Assembly (NCBI RefSeq): GCF_000282335.1
Contig: NZ_AKJM01000142.1
Coordinates: forward strand, 1 to 42,199
DNA length: 42,199 nucleotides
Direction of reading: 5' to 3'
Source: Pseudomonas sp. GM48
GTDB lineage: Bacteria > Pseudomonadota > Gammaproteobacteria > Pseudomonadales > Pseudomonadaceae
The notes beneath the pieces are model-generated. The model worked only from the letters and a program-made list of their open reading frames with translations, was not told the origin of the DNA and ran no database searches. The translations under genes and the position numbers were made by a program. This document shows positions 14,735 through 22,159 of this stretch, in pieces (positions within the stretch are counted from its first letter, which is position 1; each line of letters opens with the position of its first letter).

Positions 14735-16597
14735 TCAGTGAGCCTGGGCCGGAGGACTCCCGGCCAGTACTTGCCTGTGCAAATTATCTACGTCGGCTTG
14801 CGAGGCCGCCGCGGCGTATCCCTGCAGCAGTGCTTCGAAGTGGTCCTCGAACAGCCAGCGCCGATCTTCTGCGTAGCGCTGCATATGGCGCAGATTACGC
14901 CGGCGCAGGGAAGGGCTTAAAGATGAAGGGTAAATTCGCAGGTCGGCCAGGTCGATCAGGCCGAACTCGCCGTCCTCCAGCACCAGCACATTGCCCAGGT
15001 GCAGGGAGCGGAAGTACACCCCTTGCTGATGCAATTGAGCCATGAACTTGCCGAAACGCTCCACCAGTGCCTGGCGCACTGCCGGGGCGGTGATGCCTTG
15101 CAGGATCTGGCGCAGCGTGTTGCCCGGCAACGGAGAGTAGTGCACAGCGGTGCTGCCGTCTTCGAACCGGTAAAGGTCAAGGATGTGCGGTGTCGGGACG
15201 CCCATATTGCGCAGTTGCACGCTGTTGACGGCAAAGCGATCGGAATAAGGCGTGAAACTGCCCGAGGTGTACCAGCGGCGGCGGCGGAACAGCTTGAGAA
15301 AGCTGCCATCGGTCAGGCGCAGGACTTTGGGGCCCAAGCCATCCTCCTCGATGACCCGGGCATCGGCAGTCAGCTGTTGCAGGGCGCTTGGCGTCGCGGT
15401 CTTGATCGGCGTGTCCAGCAGGCGCCTGGCCCGTTGATTGATGCTCAACGCGGCGATCAGTGCCAGGGGGATCCACAGCAGGAACCAGTGCTCCTTGGGA
15501 CGAGAGATAATCCCGCCACCTTCGGTCAGGCCTGCACCGATACCGAAGGCCAGCCAGGCTGAGGCAATAATAAACAGCGGTTGCACGCGATGGCGCTGGC
15601 TACTGATGAGGCTCCATACGAGGAAGAACAGCCATGGCAGCAGTCCGATAATGCCGACGTAGTAGAGCACGCCCAGGATAAAGCTATGGGGCTCCTCGAG
15701 GGGGTAGCCGACGCCTGGGTCCAGAGTCAGCTCGGCGTTGTAGCTGTGTCCGATCCATGGATGTTCAGCAATCTTGTCCAGGGCCAACTGCCAGAGCTCG
15801 ATACGGAAGGAGCTGCCTCTTTCAAAGATTTTGTCCGCAAACAGAACGAGCGTCGCTGTTCCAGCGATGAATATGGAGCCAAGCATCAGGACCGAGCGTC
15901 GATTCCAGCAGATGAAACACAGCCACAGCGCAGCCAGCGTCAGTGCAACCAGTGGGGTCCTGGAACCGGTGGCCAGCACTGTGGCGAACATGATGGCCAT
16001 CGCCGGTATGCTCAACCAAAGTACCTGGCGTCGCTTGCAGGTCATGCTCAGGCTCAGCCAGTAGGTACAGAAAAAGCCGAAAACGTGGGAGCTGAGCAGT
16101 GGATTGTCGAACGCGCCTGCACCGATCAGGCGCATTTCCGGTTGGTAGATCTGGTCGAACCTGTACAGGTTGTAGACGGAAGCGATCAGCGCGACCATCG
16201 CGGCGCAGAACAGCAGGGGCTGAATGATTTCGCTGCGATAGCGCACCAGCAGGTAGCAGCCGACGAACAGAAACAGGGTATGCAATGAGGGTTTGAACTG
16301 ACCAAACTCGATGTCGTCGCCTGGCCCCCAGCTCAGGCTGAGCAGTGCCCATGCCAAAAACAGCAGGACTGCAATGACGACCGGTTCGTGCAGCAATTCT
16401 TTGCTGAGCCGTGGACGCAGGCACAGTGCAATCAGTGCCGGAATGCTGAACAGGCCATAGTAAAGCTTGTGAAGCACACTGCGCCCTGGCAGGAAAAACA
16501 GCGCACAAAGCAGCAATAAATAACCGAGCGGAAGGATCCACAGACAAATGAAATCGAAGATTCTATTGGACGTGCTGTTCAAAGCGTTTAATTGCAT
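14735..16597 (-). CDS. O-antigen ligase fused to a kinase-fold domain
   Basis: The 620-residue protein combines two activities usually encoded separately. Residues 1-390 form a multi-pass membrane region typical of the WaaL/Wzy_C family. It includes GSRTP with R213 and EEPHS with H304, positions that fit the essential periplasmic arginine and histidine of WaaL ligases, which join O antigen to the lipid A-core. Residues 400-620 are cytoplasmic and kinase-like: K435 in FLKLFRRR, catalytic-loop segment YFRSLHLGN (528-536) and D549 in GLIDLADL. The loop has serine (S531) where an aspartate is normal. P. aeruginosa has separate PA4999 (waaL) and PA4998 (kinase-like) genes in this interval, so fusion is a natural explanation. 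The gene is on the opposite strand to its neighbours. Similar fusions are, I believe, named in pseudomonad genome annotation. Confidence 0.88.
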   Translation of the reverse strand: MQLNALNSTSNRIFDFICLWILPLGYLLLLCALFFLPGRSVLHKLYYGLFSIPALIALCLRPRLSKELLHEPVVIAVLLFLAWALLSLSWGPGDDIEFGQFKPSLHTLFLFVGCYLLVRYRSEIIQPLLFCAAMVALIASVYNLYRFDQIYQPEMRLIGAGAFDNPLLSSHVFGFFCTYWLSLSMTCKRRQVLWLSIPAMAIMFATVLATGSRTPLVALTLAALWLCFICWNRRSVLMLGSIFIAGTATLVLFADKIFERGSSFRIELWQLALDKIAEHPWIGHSYNAELTLDPGVGYPLEEPHSFILGVLYYVGIIGLLPWLFFLVWSLISSQRHRVQPLFIIASAWLAFGIGAGLTEGGGIISRPKEHWFLLWIPLALIAALSINQRARRLLDTPIKTATPSALQQLTADARVIEEDGLGPKVLRLTDGSFLKLFRRRRWYTSGSFTPYSDRFAVNSVQLRNMGVPTPHILDLYRFEDGSTAVHYSPLPGNTLRQILQGITAPAVRQALVERFGKFMAQLHQQGVYFRSLHLGNVLVLEDGEFGLIDLADLRIYPSSLSPSLRRRNLRHMQRYAEDRRWLFEDHFEALLQGYAAAASQADVDNLHRQVLAGSPPAQAH

Positions 16598-16715
16598 GCT
16601 GAGTAACTTATTCCTGAATTGAGCGACCGTACCAAGGCAGGGGCATTAGGTGGCTATTTGACGCGCCACAATACACAGACTGTATGCGATTGCCAGAACC
16701 CTGAGGAAGCTGTGC

Positions 16716-16721
16716 TAAAGT
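16716..16721 (+). promoter_or_regulatory. candidate -10 box for msbA
   Basis: TAAAGT preceded by TGC (extended -10) lies 30 bp before the msbA ATG. A TTGCCA at 16690-16695 is the best upstream hexamer, but the 20-bp spacing is too long, so only the -10 is proposed. The 154-bp gap must also contain the promoter of the divergent ligase-kinase gene, which I could not place. Confidence 0.3.
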
Positions 16722-16751
16722 CAGCGTCCTTTTCATCGACATTCGCGTGAT

Positions 16752-18554
16752 ATGACCGACTCCAGTCTCTCCGCAAGCCCATCGAGCTTGAAAATCTACT
16801 TCCGCCTGCTCGGCTATGTCCGGCCGTACATCAGCCTGTTCCTGATCAGCATCGTCGGTTTTCTGATTTTCGCTTCGACGCAGCCAATGCTGGGCTACAT
16901 CCTCAAGTACTTCGTCGACGGTCTATCCAACCCTGAAGCGGCCTTGTTTCCAACCGTGCCCTATCTGCGGGATCTGCAACTGCTGCAGGCGGTGCCGCTG
17001 TTGATCATCCTGATCGCCGCGTGGCAGGGGTTGGGGTCGTATCTGGGCAACTATTTCCTGGCCAAGGTTTCCCTGGGCCTGGTCCATGACTTGCGGGTCC
17101 AGTTGTTCAACAACCTGCTGGTGTTGCCAAACCGGTATTTCGACAAGCATAACTCGGGGCACCTGATTTCACGCATCACCTTCAACGTGACTATGGTCAC
17201 GGGGGCGGCAACAGATGCGATCAAGGTCGTTATTCGTGAAGGCATGACAGTGATCTTCCTGTTTGCCTCGCTGCTGTTCATGAACTGGCGCCTGACGCTG
17301 GTCATGGTCGCCATCCTGCCGCTGATCGCCATCATGGTGCGCACCGCCAGCAAGAAATTCCGCAAGCAGAGCAAGAAAATCCAGCTGGCGATGGGCGACG
17401 TGACACACGTGGCCTCGGAAACCATCCAGGGCTATCGCGTGGTGCGCAGTTTTGGCGGTGAAGCCTATGAAGAGAAGCGCTTCTTCGACGCCAGCCAGGG
17501 CAATACCGACAAGCAATTGCGCATGACCCGTACCGGCGCCATCTACACACCGCTGCTGCAATTGGTGATCTACACCGCCATGGCCGTGCTGATGTTCCTG
17601 GTGTTGTTCCTGCGGGGTGATGCGTCTGCCGGCGACATGGTGGCCTACATCACCCTGGCCGGTCTGCTGCCCAAGCCGATTCGCCAGCTGTCCGAAGTCA
17701 GCTCGACCATCCAGAAGGGGGTGGCCGGTGCCGAAAGTATCTTCGAGCAACTGGATGTCGAGCCTGAAGTCGATACCGGCACCGTCGAGCGTGATGTGGT
17801 CAGCGGTCGCCTGGACGTGCGCAACCTCAGCTTCACCTACCCTGACACCGAGCGTCAGGTGCTCAATGACATCAGTTTCTCGGTTGAGCCGGGGCAAATG
17901 GTGGCTCTGGTGGGCCGTTCCGGCAGCGGCAAGTCGACCCTGGCCAACCTGATTCCGCGTTTCTATCACCACGACAAGGGCGAAATCCTCATCGATGGCG
18001 TCGAAGTGGAACAGTACAAGTTGTTGAACCTGCGCCGGCATATTGCCCAGGTGACTCAGCACGTGACCCTGTTCAGCGACACTGTGGCCAACAACATCGC
18101 TTATGGCGACCTGGCCGGTGCCCCCCGTGAAGACATTGAAAAAGCAGCCAAAGATGCCTACGCGATGGACTTCATTGCGCAATTGCCTGAAGGCCTGGAC
18201 ACCCAGGTCGGGGAAAACGGCGTGCTGCTGTCCGGTGGCCAGCGTCAGCGCCTGGCGATTGCCCGGGCGCTGTTGAAGAATGCTCCGCTGCTGATTCTCG
18301 ATGAGGCGACGTCGGCACTCGATACCGAGTCCGAGCGGCATATCCAGGCAGCGCTGGATCAGGTCATGAAAGGTCGCACCACGCTGGTGATCGCTCACCG
18401 CTTGTCGACCATCGAGAAGGCTGACCTGATCCTGGTCATGGACCAGGGGAAAATCGTCGAGCGCGGCACCCACGAGCAACTGCTGGCGCAAAACGGCTAC
18501 TACTCGCGCCTCAACGCGATGGGCCTCGATGCCCCGGCCGAAGACATCGCCTGA
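16752..18554 (+). CDS. msbA: lipid A-core ABC flippase MsbA
   Basis: MsbA is a half-size ABC exporter that works as a homodimer and flips core-lipid A from the inner to the outer leaflet of the inner membrane. The 600 residues divide into a six-helix transmembrane domain (about 15-340) and a nucleotide-binding domain. The latter has Walker A GRSGSGKST (about 388-396), the signature LSGGQRQR (about 493), Walker B LLILDEATSAL and the H-loop VIAHRLSTIE. Length and motifs are those of a complete MsbA. It lies between the O-antigen ligase gene, whose reaction follows flipping, and hldE, which supplies heptose. Hairpins follow directly at 18558-18577 and 18597-18633. Confidence 0.95.
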   Translation: MTDSSLSASPSSLKIYFRLLGYVRPYISLFLISIVGFLIFASTQPMLGYILKYFVDGLSNPEAALFPTVPYLRDLQLLQAVPLLIILIAAWQGLGSYLGNYFLAKVSLGLVHDLRVQLFNNLLVLPNRYFDKHNSGHLISRITFNVTMVTGAATDAIKVVIREGMTVIFLFASLLFMNWRLTLVMVAILPLIAIMVRTASKKFRKQSKKIQLAMGDVTHVASETIQGYRVVRSFGGEAYEEKRFFDASQGNTDKQLRMTRTGAIYTPLLQLVIYTAMAVLMFLVLFLRGDASAGDMVAYITLAGLLPKPIRQLSEVSSTIQKGVAGAESIFEQLDVEPEVDTGTVERDVVSGRLDVRNLSFTYPDTERQVLNDISFSVEPGQMVALVGRSGSGKSTLANLIPRFYHHDKGEILIDGVEVEQYKLLNLRRHIAQVTQHVTLFSDTVANNIAYGDLAGAPREDIEKAAKDAYAMDFIAQLPEGLDTQVGENGVLLSGGQRQRLAIARALLKNAPLLILDEATSALDTESERHIQAALDQVMKGRTTLVIAHRLSTIEKADLILVMDQGKIVERGTHEQLLAQNGYYSRLNAMGLDAPAEDIA

Positions 18555-18557
18555 CCC

Positions 18558-18577
18558 CGAAAGGGCTCGCCCTTTCG
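18558..18577. terminator. 8-bp hairpin after msbA
   Basis: CGAAAGGG (18558-18565) and CCCTTTCG (18570-18577) pair perfectly around CTCG, starting four bases after the msbA stop. No T run follows. It may work as an end structure together with the larger palindrome at 18597-18633. Confidence 0.5.
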
Positions 18578-18596
18578 CGAGGGTGCCGTCGTCTGG

Positions 18597-18633
18597 CGGG
18601 TCTTTATGCTCAAAAAATGAGCATAAAGACCCG
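18597..18633. terminator. perfect 16-bp palindrome with A5 loop
   Basis: The arms 18597-18612 and 18618-18633 are exact inverse complements around AAAAA. The arms are AT-rich in the middle (TTTATGCTCA) and GC-rich at the base. It sits between msbA and hldE without a T tract on either strand. A msbA terminator or transcript-stabilising structure is likely; an operator is also possible. Confidence 0.55.
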
Positions 18634-18681
18634 GCAAATCATCCCGTTGCAGCCACCGCACAAGCCGACACCAACCCTGTG

Positions 18682-18687
18682 TTAATA
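18682..18687 (+). promoter_or_regulatory. candidate -10 box for hldE
   Basis: TTAATA (or TAATAT one base on) lies in GTGTTAATATCG, 35 bp before the hldE ATG. No good -35 is at the standard distance; TTGCAG at 18647-18652 is too far away. Confidence 0.3.
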
Positions 18688-18722
18688 TCGCGCCCCTGTT
18701 CATTTTGTATGTGGGTTTCACC

Positions 18723-20147
18723 ATGAAGTTGTCCATGCCGCGATTCGATCAAGCCCCTGTCTTGGTGGTCGGCGATGTCATGCTCGACCGTTACTGGCAT
18801 GGTGGTACCTCACGGATTTCCCCTGAGGCACCGGTGCCGGTGGTCAAGGTCGATCACATCGAGGACCGCCCGGGCGGTGCTGCCAACGTTGCCTTGAACA
18901 TTGCCGCCCTGGGGGCTCCGGCCTCGCTGGTCGGTGTGACCGGCGACGATGAAGCCGCCAACAGCCTGGTCAACAGCCTCAAGGGCGCTGGCGTGCGGGC
19001 TATCTTCCAGCGCATTGCGCACCAGCCGACCATCGTCAAGCTGCGGGTCATGAGCCGTCACCAGCAACTGCTGCGTATCGACTTCGAAGAGCCTTTCGCC
19101 ACCGACGCGCTGGCGTTGGCGGCGCAGGTCGACGAGTTGCTTGAAGGCATCAAGGTGCTGGTGTTGTCCGACTACGGCAAAGGCGCGCTGAAAAACCATC
19201 AGGCGCTGATCCAGGCCGCCCGTGCCCGTGGCATTCCGGTGCTGGCCGATCCCAAGGGCAAGGATTTTTCGATCTACCGTGGTGCGAGCCTGATCACACC
19301 AAACCTCAACGAGTTCGAAACCATCGTCGGTGGTTGCGCCGATGAGCACGAGTTGGTGAGCAAGGGCGCGCAACTGATGCACGACCTGGACCTCGGTGCC
19401 TTGCTGGTGACCCGTGGCGAGCATGGCATGACCCTGCTGCGTCCGGATCACCCGGCGCTGCATTTGCCGGCCCGCGCCCGTGAAGTGTTCGACGTGACCG
19501 GTGCTGGCGATACGGTGATTTCCACCCTGGCGGCCGCGATTGCCGCTGGCGAAGAACTGCCCCACGCGGTGGCCCTGGCCAACCTGGCGGCGGGTATCGT
19601 GGTCGGCAAGCTTGGTACGGCGGCCATCAGTGCGCCGGAACTGCGTCGTGCGATTCAACGCGCGGAGGGTTCCGAGCGCGGTGTGCTGGGTCTTGAGCAG
19701 CTGTTGCTGGCGGTCGATGATGCGCGCGCGCATAACGAACGGATTGTCTTCACCAACGGTTGCTTCGACATCCTGCATGCAGGCCACGTGACCTATCTGG
19801 AGCAGGCGCGAGCCCAGGGCGATCGCCTGATCGTGGCGATCAACGACGATGCATCGGTCAGCCGCCTGAAAGGGCCGGGCCGTCCGATCAACAGCGTCGA
19901 CCGGCGCATGGCGGTACTGGCCGGCCTGGGAGCGGTGGACTGGGTCATCAGTTTCCCGGAAGGCACCCCGGAAAACCTGCTGAGCGCGATCAAGCCGGAC
20001 GTGCTGGTCAAGGGCGGCGACTACGGGATCGACCAGGTCGTCGGCGCGGACATCGTGACGGCCTATGGCGGTACCGTGAAAGTGCTGGGGCTGGTGGAAA
20101 ACAGCTCGACCACCGCGATTGTCGAGAAGATCCGCAAGTCCGAGTAA
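18723..20147 (+). CDS. hldE: bifunctional heptose 7-phosphate kinase / heptose 1-phosphate adenylyltransferase
   Basis: HldE makes two steps of ADP-heptose synthesis: phosphorylation of D-glycero-beta-D-manno-heptose 7-phosphate at C1, and AMP transfer to the heptose 1-phosphate. The 474-residue length equals the usual pseudomonad HldE. Residues 1 to about 320 are a PfkB/ribokinase domain ending in the catalytic block DVTGAGDTVIST. Residues about 340-474 are a cytidylyltransferase-type domain with FTNGCFDILHAGHV containing the HxGH motif. ATG 18723 gives MKLSMPRFDQAPVLVVGDVMLDRYW, the family start; an ATG six codons upstream is in frame but less likely. It supplies the donor for WaaC and WaaF encoded 17 kb upstream. 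Confidence 0.96.
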   Translation: MKLSMPRFDQAPVLVVGDVMLDRYWHGGTSRISPEAPVPVVKVDHIEDRPGGAANVALNIAALGAPASLVGVTGDDEAANSLVNSLKGAGVRAIFQRIAHQPTIVKLRVMSRHQQLLRIDFEEPFATDALALAAQVDELLEGIKVLVLSDYGKGALKNHQALIQAARARGIPVLADPKGKDFSIYRGASLITPNLNEFETIVGGCADEHELVSKGAQLMHDLDLGALLVTRGEHGMTLLRPDHPALHLPARAREVFDVTGAGDTVISTLAAAIAAGEELPHAVALANLAAGIVVGKLGTAAISAPELRRAIQRAEGSERGVLGLEQLLLAVDDARAHNERIVFTNGCFDILHAGHVTYLEQARAQGDRLIVAINDDASVSRLKGPGRPINSVDRRMAVLAGLGAVDWVISFPEGTPENLLSAIKPDVLVKGGDYGIDQVVGADIVTAYGGTVKVLGLVENSSTTAIVEKIRKSE

Positions 20148-20160
20148 CGCTCGGGCTTTT

Positions 20161-20330
20161 TGTGGCGAGGGGGCTTGCTGTGGCGAGGGAGCTTGCTGTG
20201 GCGAGGGAGCTTGCTCCCGTTCGGCTGCGCAGCAGTCGTAAAATGGCTGGATGCAATTAACTCGAAAAAACCGCGCTGTATGGTTTTAGGGTCGCTTCGC
20301 AACCCAGCGGGAGCAAGCTCCCTCGCCACA
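20161..20330. repeat. type-B REP pair with 18-bp tandem triplication
   Basis: The left side holds three head-to-tail 18-bp units, TGTGGCGAGGGAGCTTGC, at 20161-20178 (one A-to-G change), 20179-20196 and 20197-20214. The last continues into TCCCG to complete the usual arm. The inverse arm CGGGAGCAAGCTCCCTCG lies at 20308-20330. Inside are GGCTGCGCAGCAGTCGTAAA and a diverged inverse. It fills the space between the converging hldE and 20349-21314 genes. Confidence 0.8.
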
Positions 20331-20348
20331 AAAGCTTTTCTGCCTTTT

Positions 20349-21314
20349 CTATCGTGCCGCCTTGCGCGGCACCATCCTCTTCAGCAATTGCTTCGCTTTT
20401 CCGCGCAACCGCGCCAGCCCCGAATCCTTTCCCGGCGGCGTCAAACCCTGCTGCCTCACCCAGTCTTTCCAGCGAATTCGCTCATCCCTCACCAGCCAGC
20501 CTTCCTGTCGGGCAAAACTCTCGGCCAGGTACAATCCACGCGTGCTGGCCGGGCACAGCTGATCCTTTTTCAAGGTGTAGAGCTCAGCCATCGGGTGGCC
20601 GTCCTGCAAGGGCATCAAGTACAGATCGGGGCGCTTGCGGTCGAGGCGGGCGACGAGTTGATCGCCTTCCAGTCTTTCATCGACATGGAACAGGCTCAGG
20701 GATTTGGCGTCCTTGGGAACGTCCAGGCGCAAGTCGTAGATCAGTTGCAGCGACGCCGTTGGCAAATGCACGTAAGCCCGCGGGCGCTCCATCAGCATCA
20801 GGTTGGCGCAACGTACCGGCCGCGCCGAGCCGGACAATGGCGACAGGCGAAACGGCAGCGCTTCGCGGTAATGCAGGGCAGCCGAGTAGGGCGTCGGCAA
20901 CCAGGTGTCATTGAACCGCCCACCGAGCCAGCCTTCGGGGGTTTCCAGAAGGCATTCTTCAGCAATCTCCTGGATCGCCGTGTGCAAGGGCAGGTTCAGC
21001 TCATGGGCCGGCACGTACCCGGAGATCAACTTGAGCACCACATCGCCACGGTCCTGCCGGCGTTGGCGCACCAACACCCAATAATCGCGATTCTGCCAAT
21101 GCAGGGTCAGGCGCACCGAAACCCCGAGATTGGCCAGCTCCAGGGCAAACCGTTCGCTGTCGCCGACCGTCACCGGGCGACGACGTTGCAGGGTCTGGGA
21201 GAAATTCAGCGGCCTGCCGACGCTCTGATAAGCCAGGCCTTCGGGAGTCGCTTCGACGAATAACGGCAGGGTCTTGAAGTTGCTCGGGTTCTTTCTGATG
21301 AGCGTACGCGACAT
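20349..21314 (-). CDS. conserved pseudomonad protein with Nudix-like segment
   Basis: I do not recognise a named family for this 321-residue protein. It has no signal peptide or membrane segment. Residues 99-123 read as a degenerate Nudix box: G99, five residues, E105, nine residues instead of seven, then QEIAEECLL in place of REUxEExGU. The two strongly conserved glutamates E119 and E120 are kept, but the arginine is glutamine and the late glycine is leucine. A hydrophobic strand (VVLKLIS) precedes the motif, as in Nudix folds. The C-terminus is very basic. It is the third gene of a minus-strand operon, 32 bp after the aldo/keto reductase gene. Function unknown. Confidence 0.75.
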   Translation of the reverse strand: MSRTLIRKNPSNFKTLPLFVEATPEGLAYQSVGRPLNFSQTLQRRRPVTVGDSERFALELANLGVSVRLTLHWQNRDYWVLVRQRRQDRGDVVLKLISGYVPAHELNLPLHTAIQEIAEECLLETPEGWLGGRFNDTWLPTPYSAALHYREALPFRLSPLSGSARPVRCANLMLMERPRAYVHLPTASLQLIYDLRLDVPKDAKSLSLFHVDERLEGDQLVARLDRKRPDLYLMPLQDGHPMAELYTLKKDQLCPASTRGLYLAESFARQEGWLVRDERIRWKDWVRQQGLTPPGKDSGLARLRGKAKQLLKRMVPRKAAR

Positions 21315-21346
21315 GTCGGCTCCTGCTTAAGGCCGCGTGGGCGGCA

Positions 21347-22159
21347 TCAGTGGCTACGTAGGACCTGGGCAACGGTCGCGACATTGTGGGCGAGGTGCAG
21401 CGGGTTGATGGTCCCGACAATAGCACTGGCAACACCCGGATGTTCAAACAAAAGCTCGAAGCTGGCGCGCACCGGATCGATGCCCGGACTCAGGCATGCA
21501 TGACCACTGGCGAGGGCTTTTTTGACCAGAATGGCTTTGCCGTGTGCAGCAGCATAGTCAATGACGGCCTTCTCGTTTTGCTCGTTCAGATTGTAGGTGA
21601 CCATCGCGCAGTCACCTTGCTCCAGCGCCTTCAAACCGCCTTCGACGGTTTTGCCGGAAAAGCCGAAGCCACGAATCTTGCCTTCGGCCTTGAGCTCGGC
21701 GAGGGTGGCGTAGACTTCGCTGTCATTGAGGATCGCCAGGTCGTTACCGTCGGAATGCACCAGCACCAGGTCGATAAAGTCCGTTTCCAGTCGTTGCAGG
21801 CTTCGTTCCACCGACATACGTGTGTGGGCGGCGCTGAAATCGTGACGGGACTGGCCATCGGCAAATTCTTCGCCCACCTTGCTGACAATCACCCACTCCT
21901 GACGCTGGCCACGCAGTAATTGGCCGAGACGTTCTTCGCTGCGACCATAGGCCGGTGCGGTATCGATCAGGTTGATGCCCAGTTCGCGGGCGAGCTTGAG
22001 CAGCATGCGCGCTTCATCGTCATCGGGAATCCGGAAGCCGTTGGGGTACTTCACCCCTTGGTCGCGGCCCAGTTTCACCGTGCCCAGGCCCAGGGGTGAA
22101 ACCAGCAGGCCGGTGCTGCCCAGCGGGCGGTGCAGGTCGTGCAGGGTCGCTTGGTTCAT
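21347..22159 (-). CDS. aldo/keto reductase
   Basis: This 270-residue NAD(P)H-dependent oxidoreductase has an aldo/keto reductase TIM-barrel fold. The catalytic tetrad is visible in order: D and Y in NLIDTAPAYGRSEE, K in VIVSKVGEEF and H in LVLVHSDGND. The N-terminus has the family strand LGSTGLLVSPLGLGTVKLG. Its ATG overlaps the stop of the FAD-dependent oxidoreductase gene by 4 bp (22156-22159), so both should be made together; the same pair occurs at P. aeruginosa PA4991-PA4992. The substrate cannot be told from sequence. The chain is short for the family (often 280-340 residues) but no core motif is missing. Confidence 0.9.
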   Translation of the reverse strand: MNQATLHDLHRPLGSTGLLVSPLGLGTVKLGRDQGVKYPNGFRIPDDDEARMLLKLARELGINLIDTAPAYGRSEERLGQLLRGQRQEWVIVSKVGEEFADGQSRHDFSAAHTRMSVERSLQRLETDFIDLVLVHSDGNDLAILNDSEVYATLAELKAEGKIRGFGFSGKTVEGGLKALEQGDCAMVTYNLNEQNEKAVIDYAAAHGKAILVKKALASGHACLSPGIDPVRASFELLFEHPGVASAIVGTINPLHLAHNVATVAQVLRSH

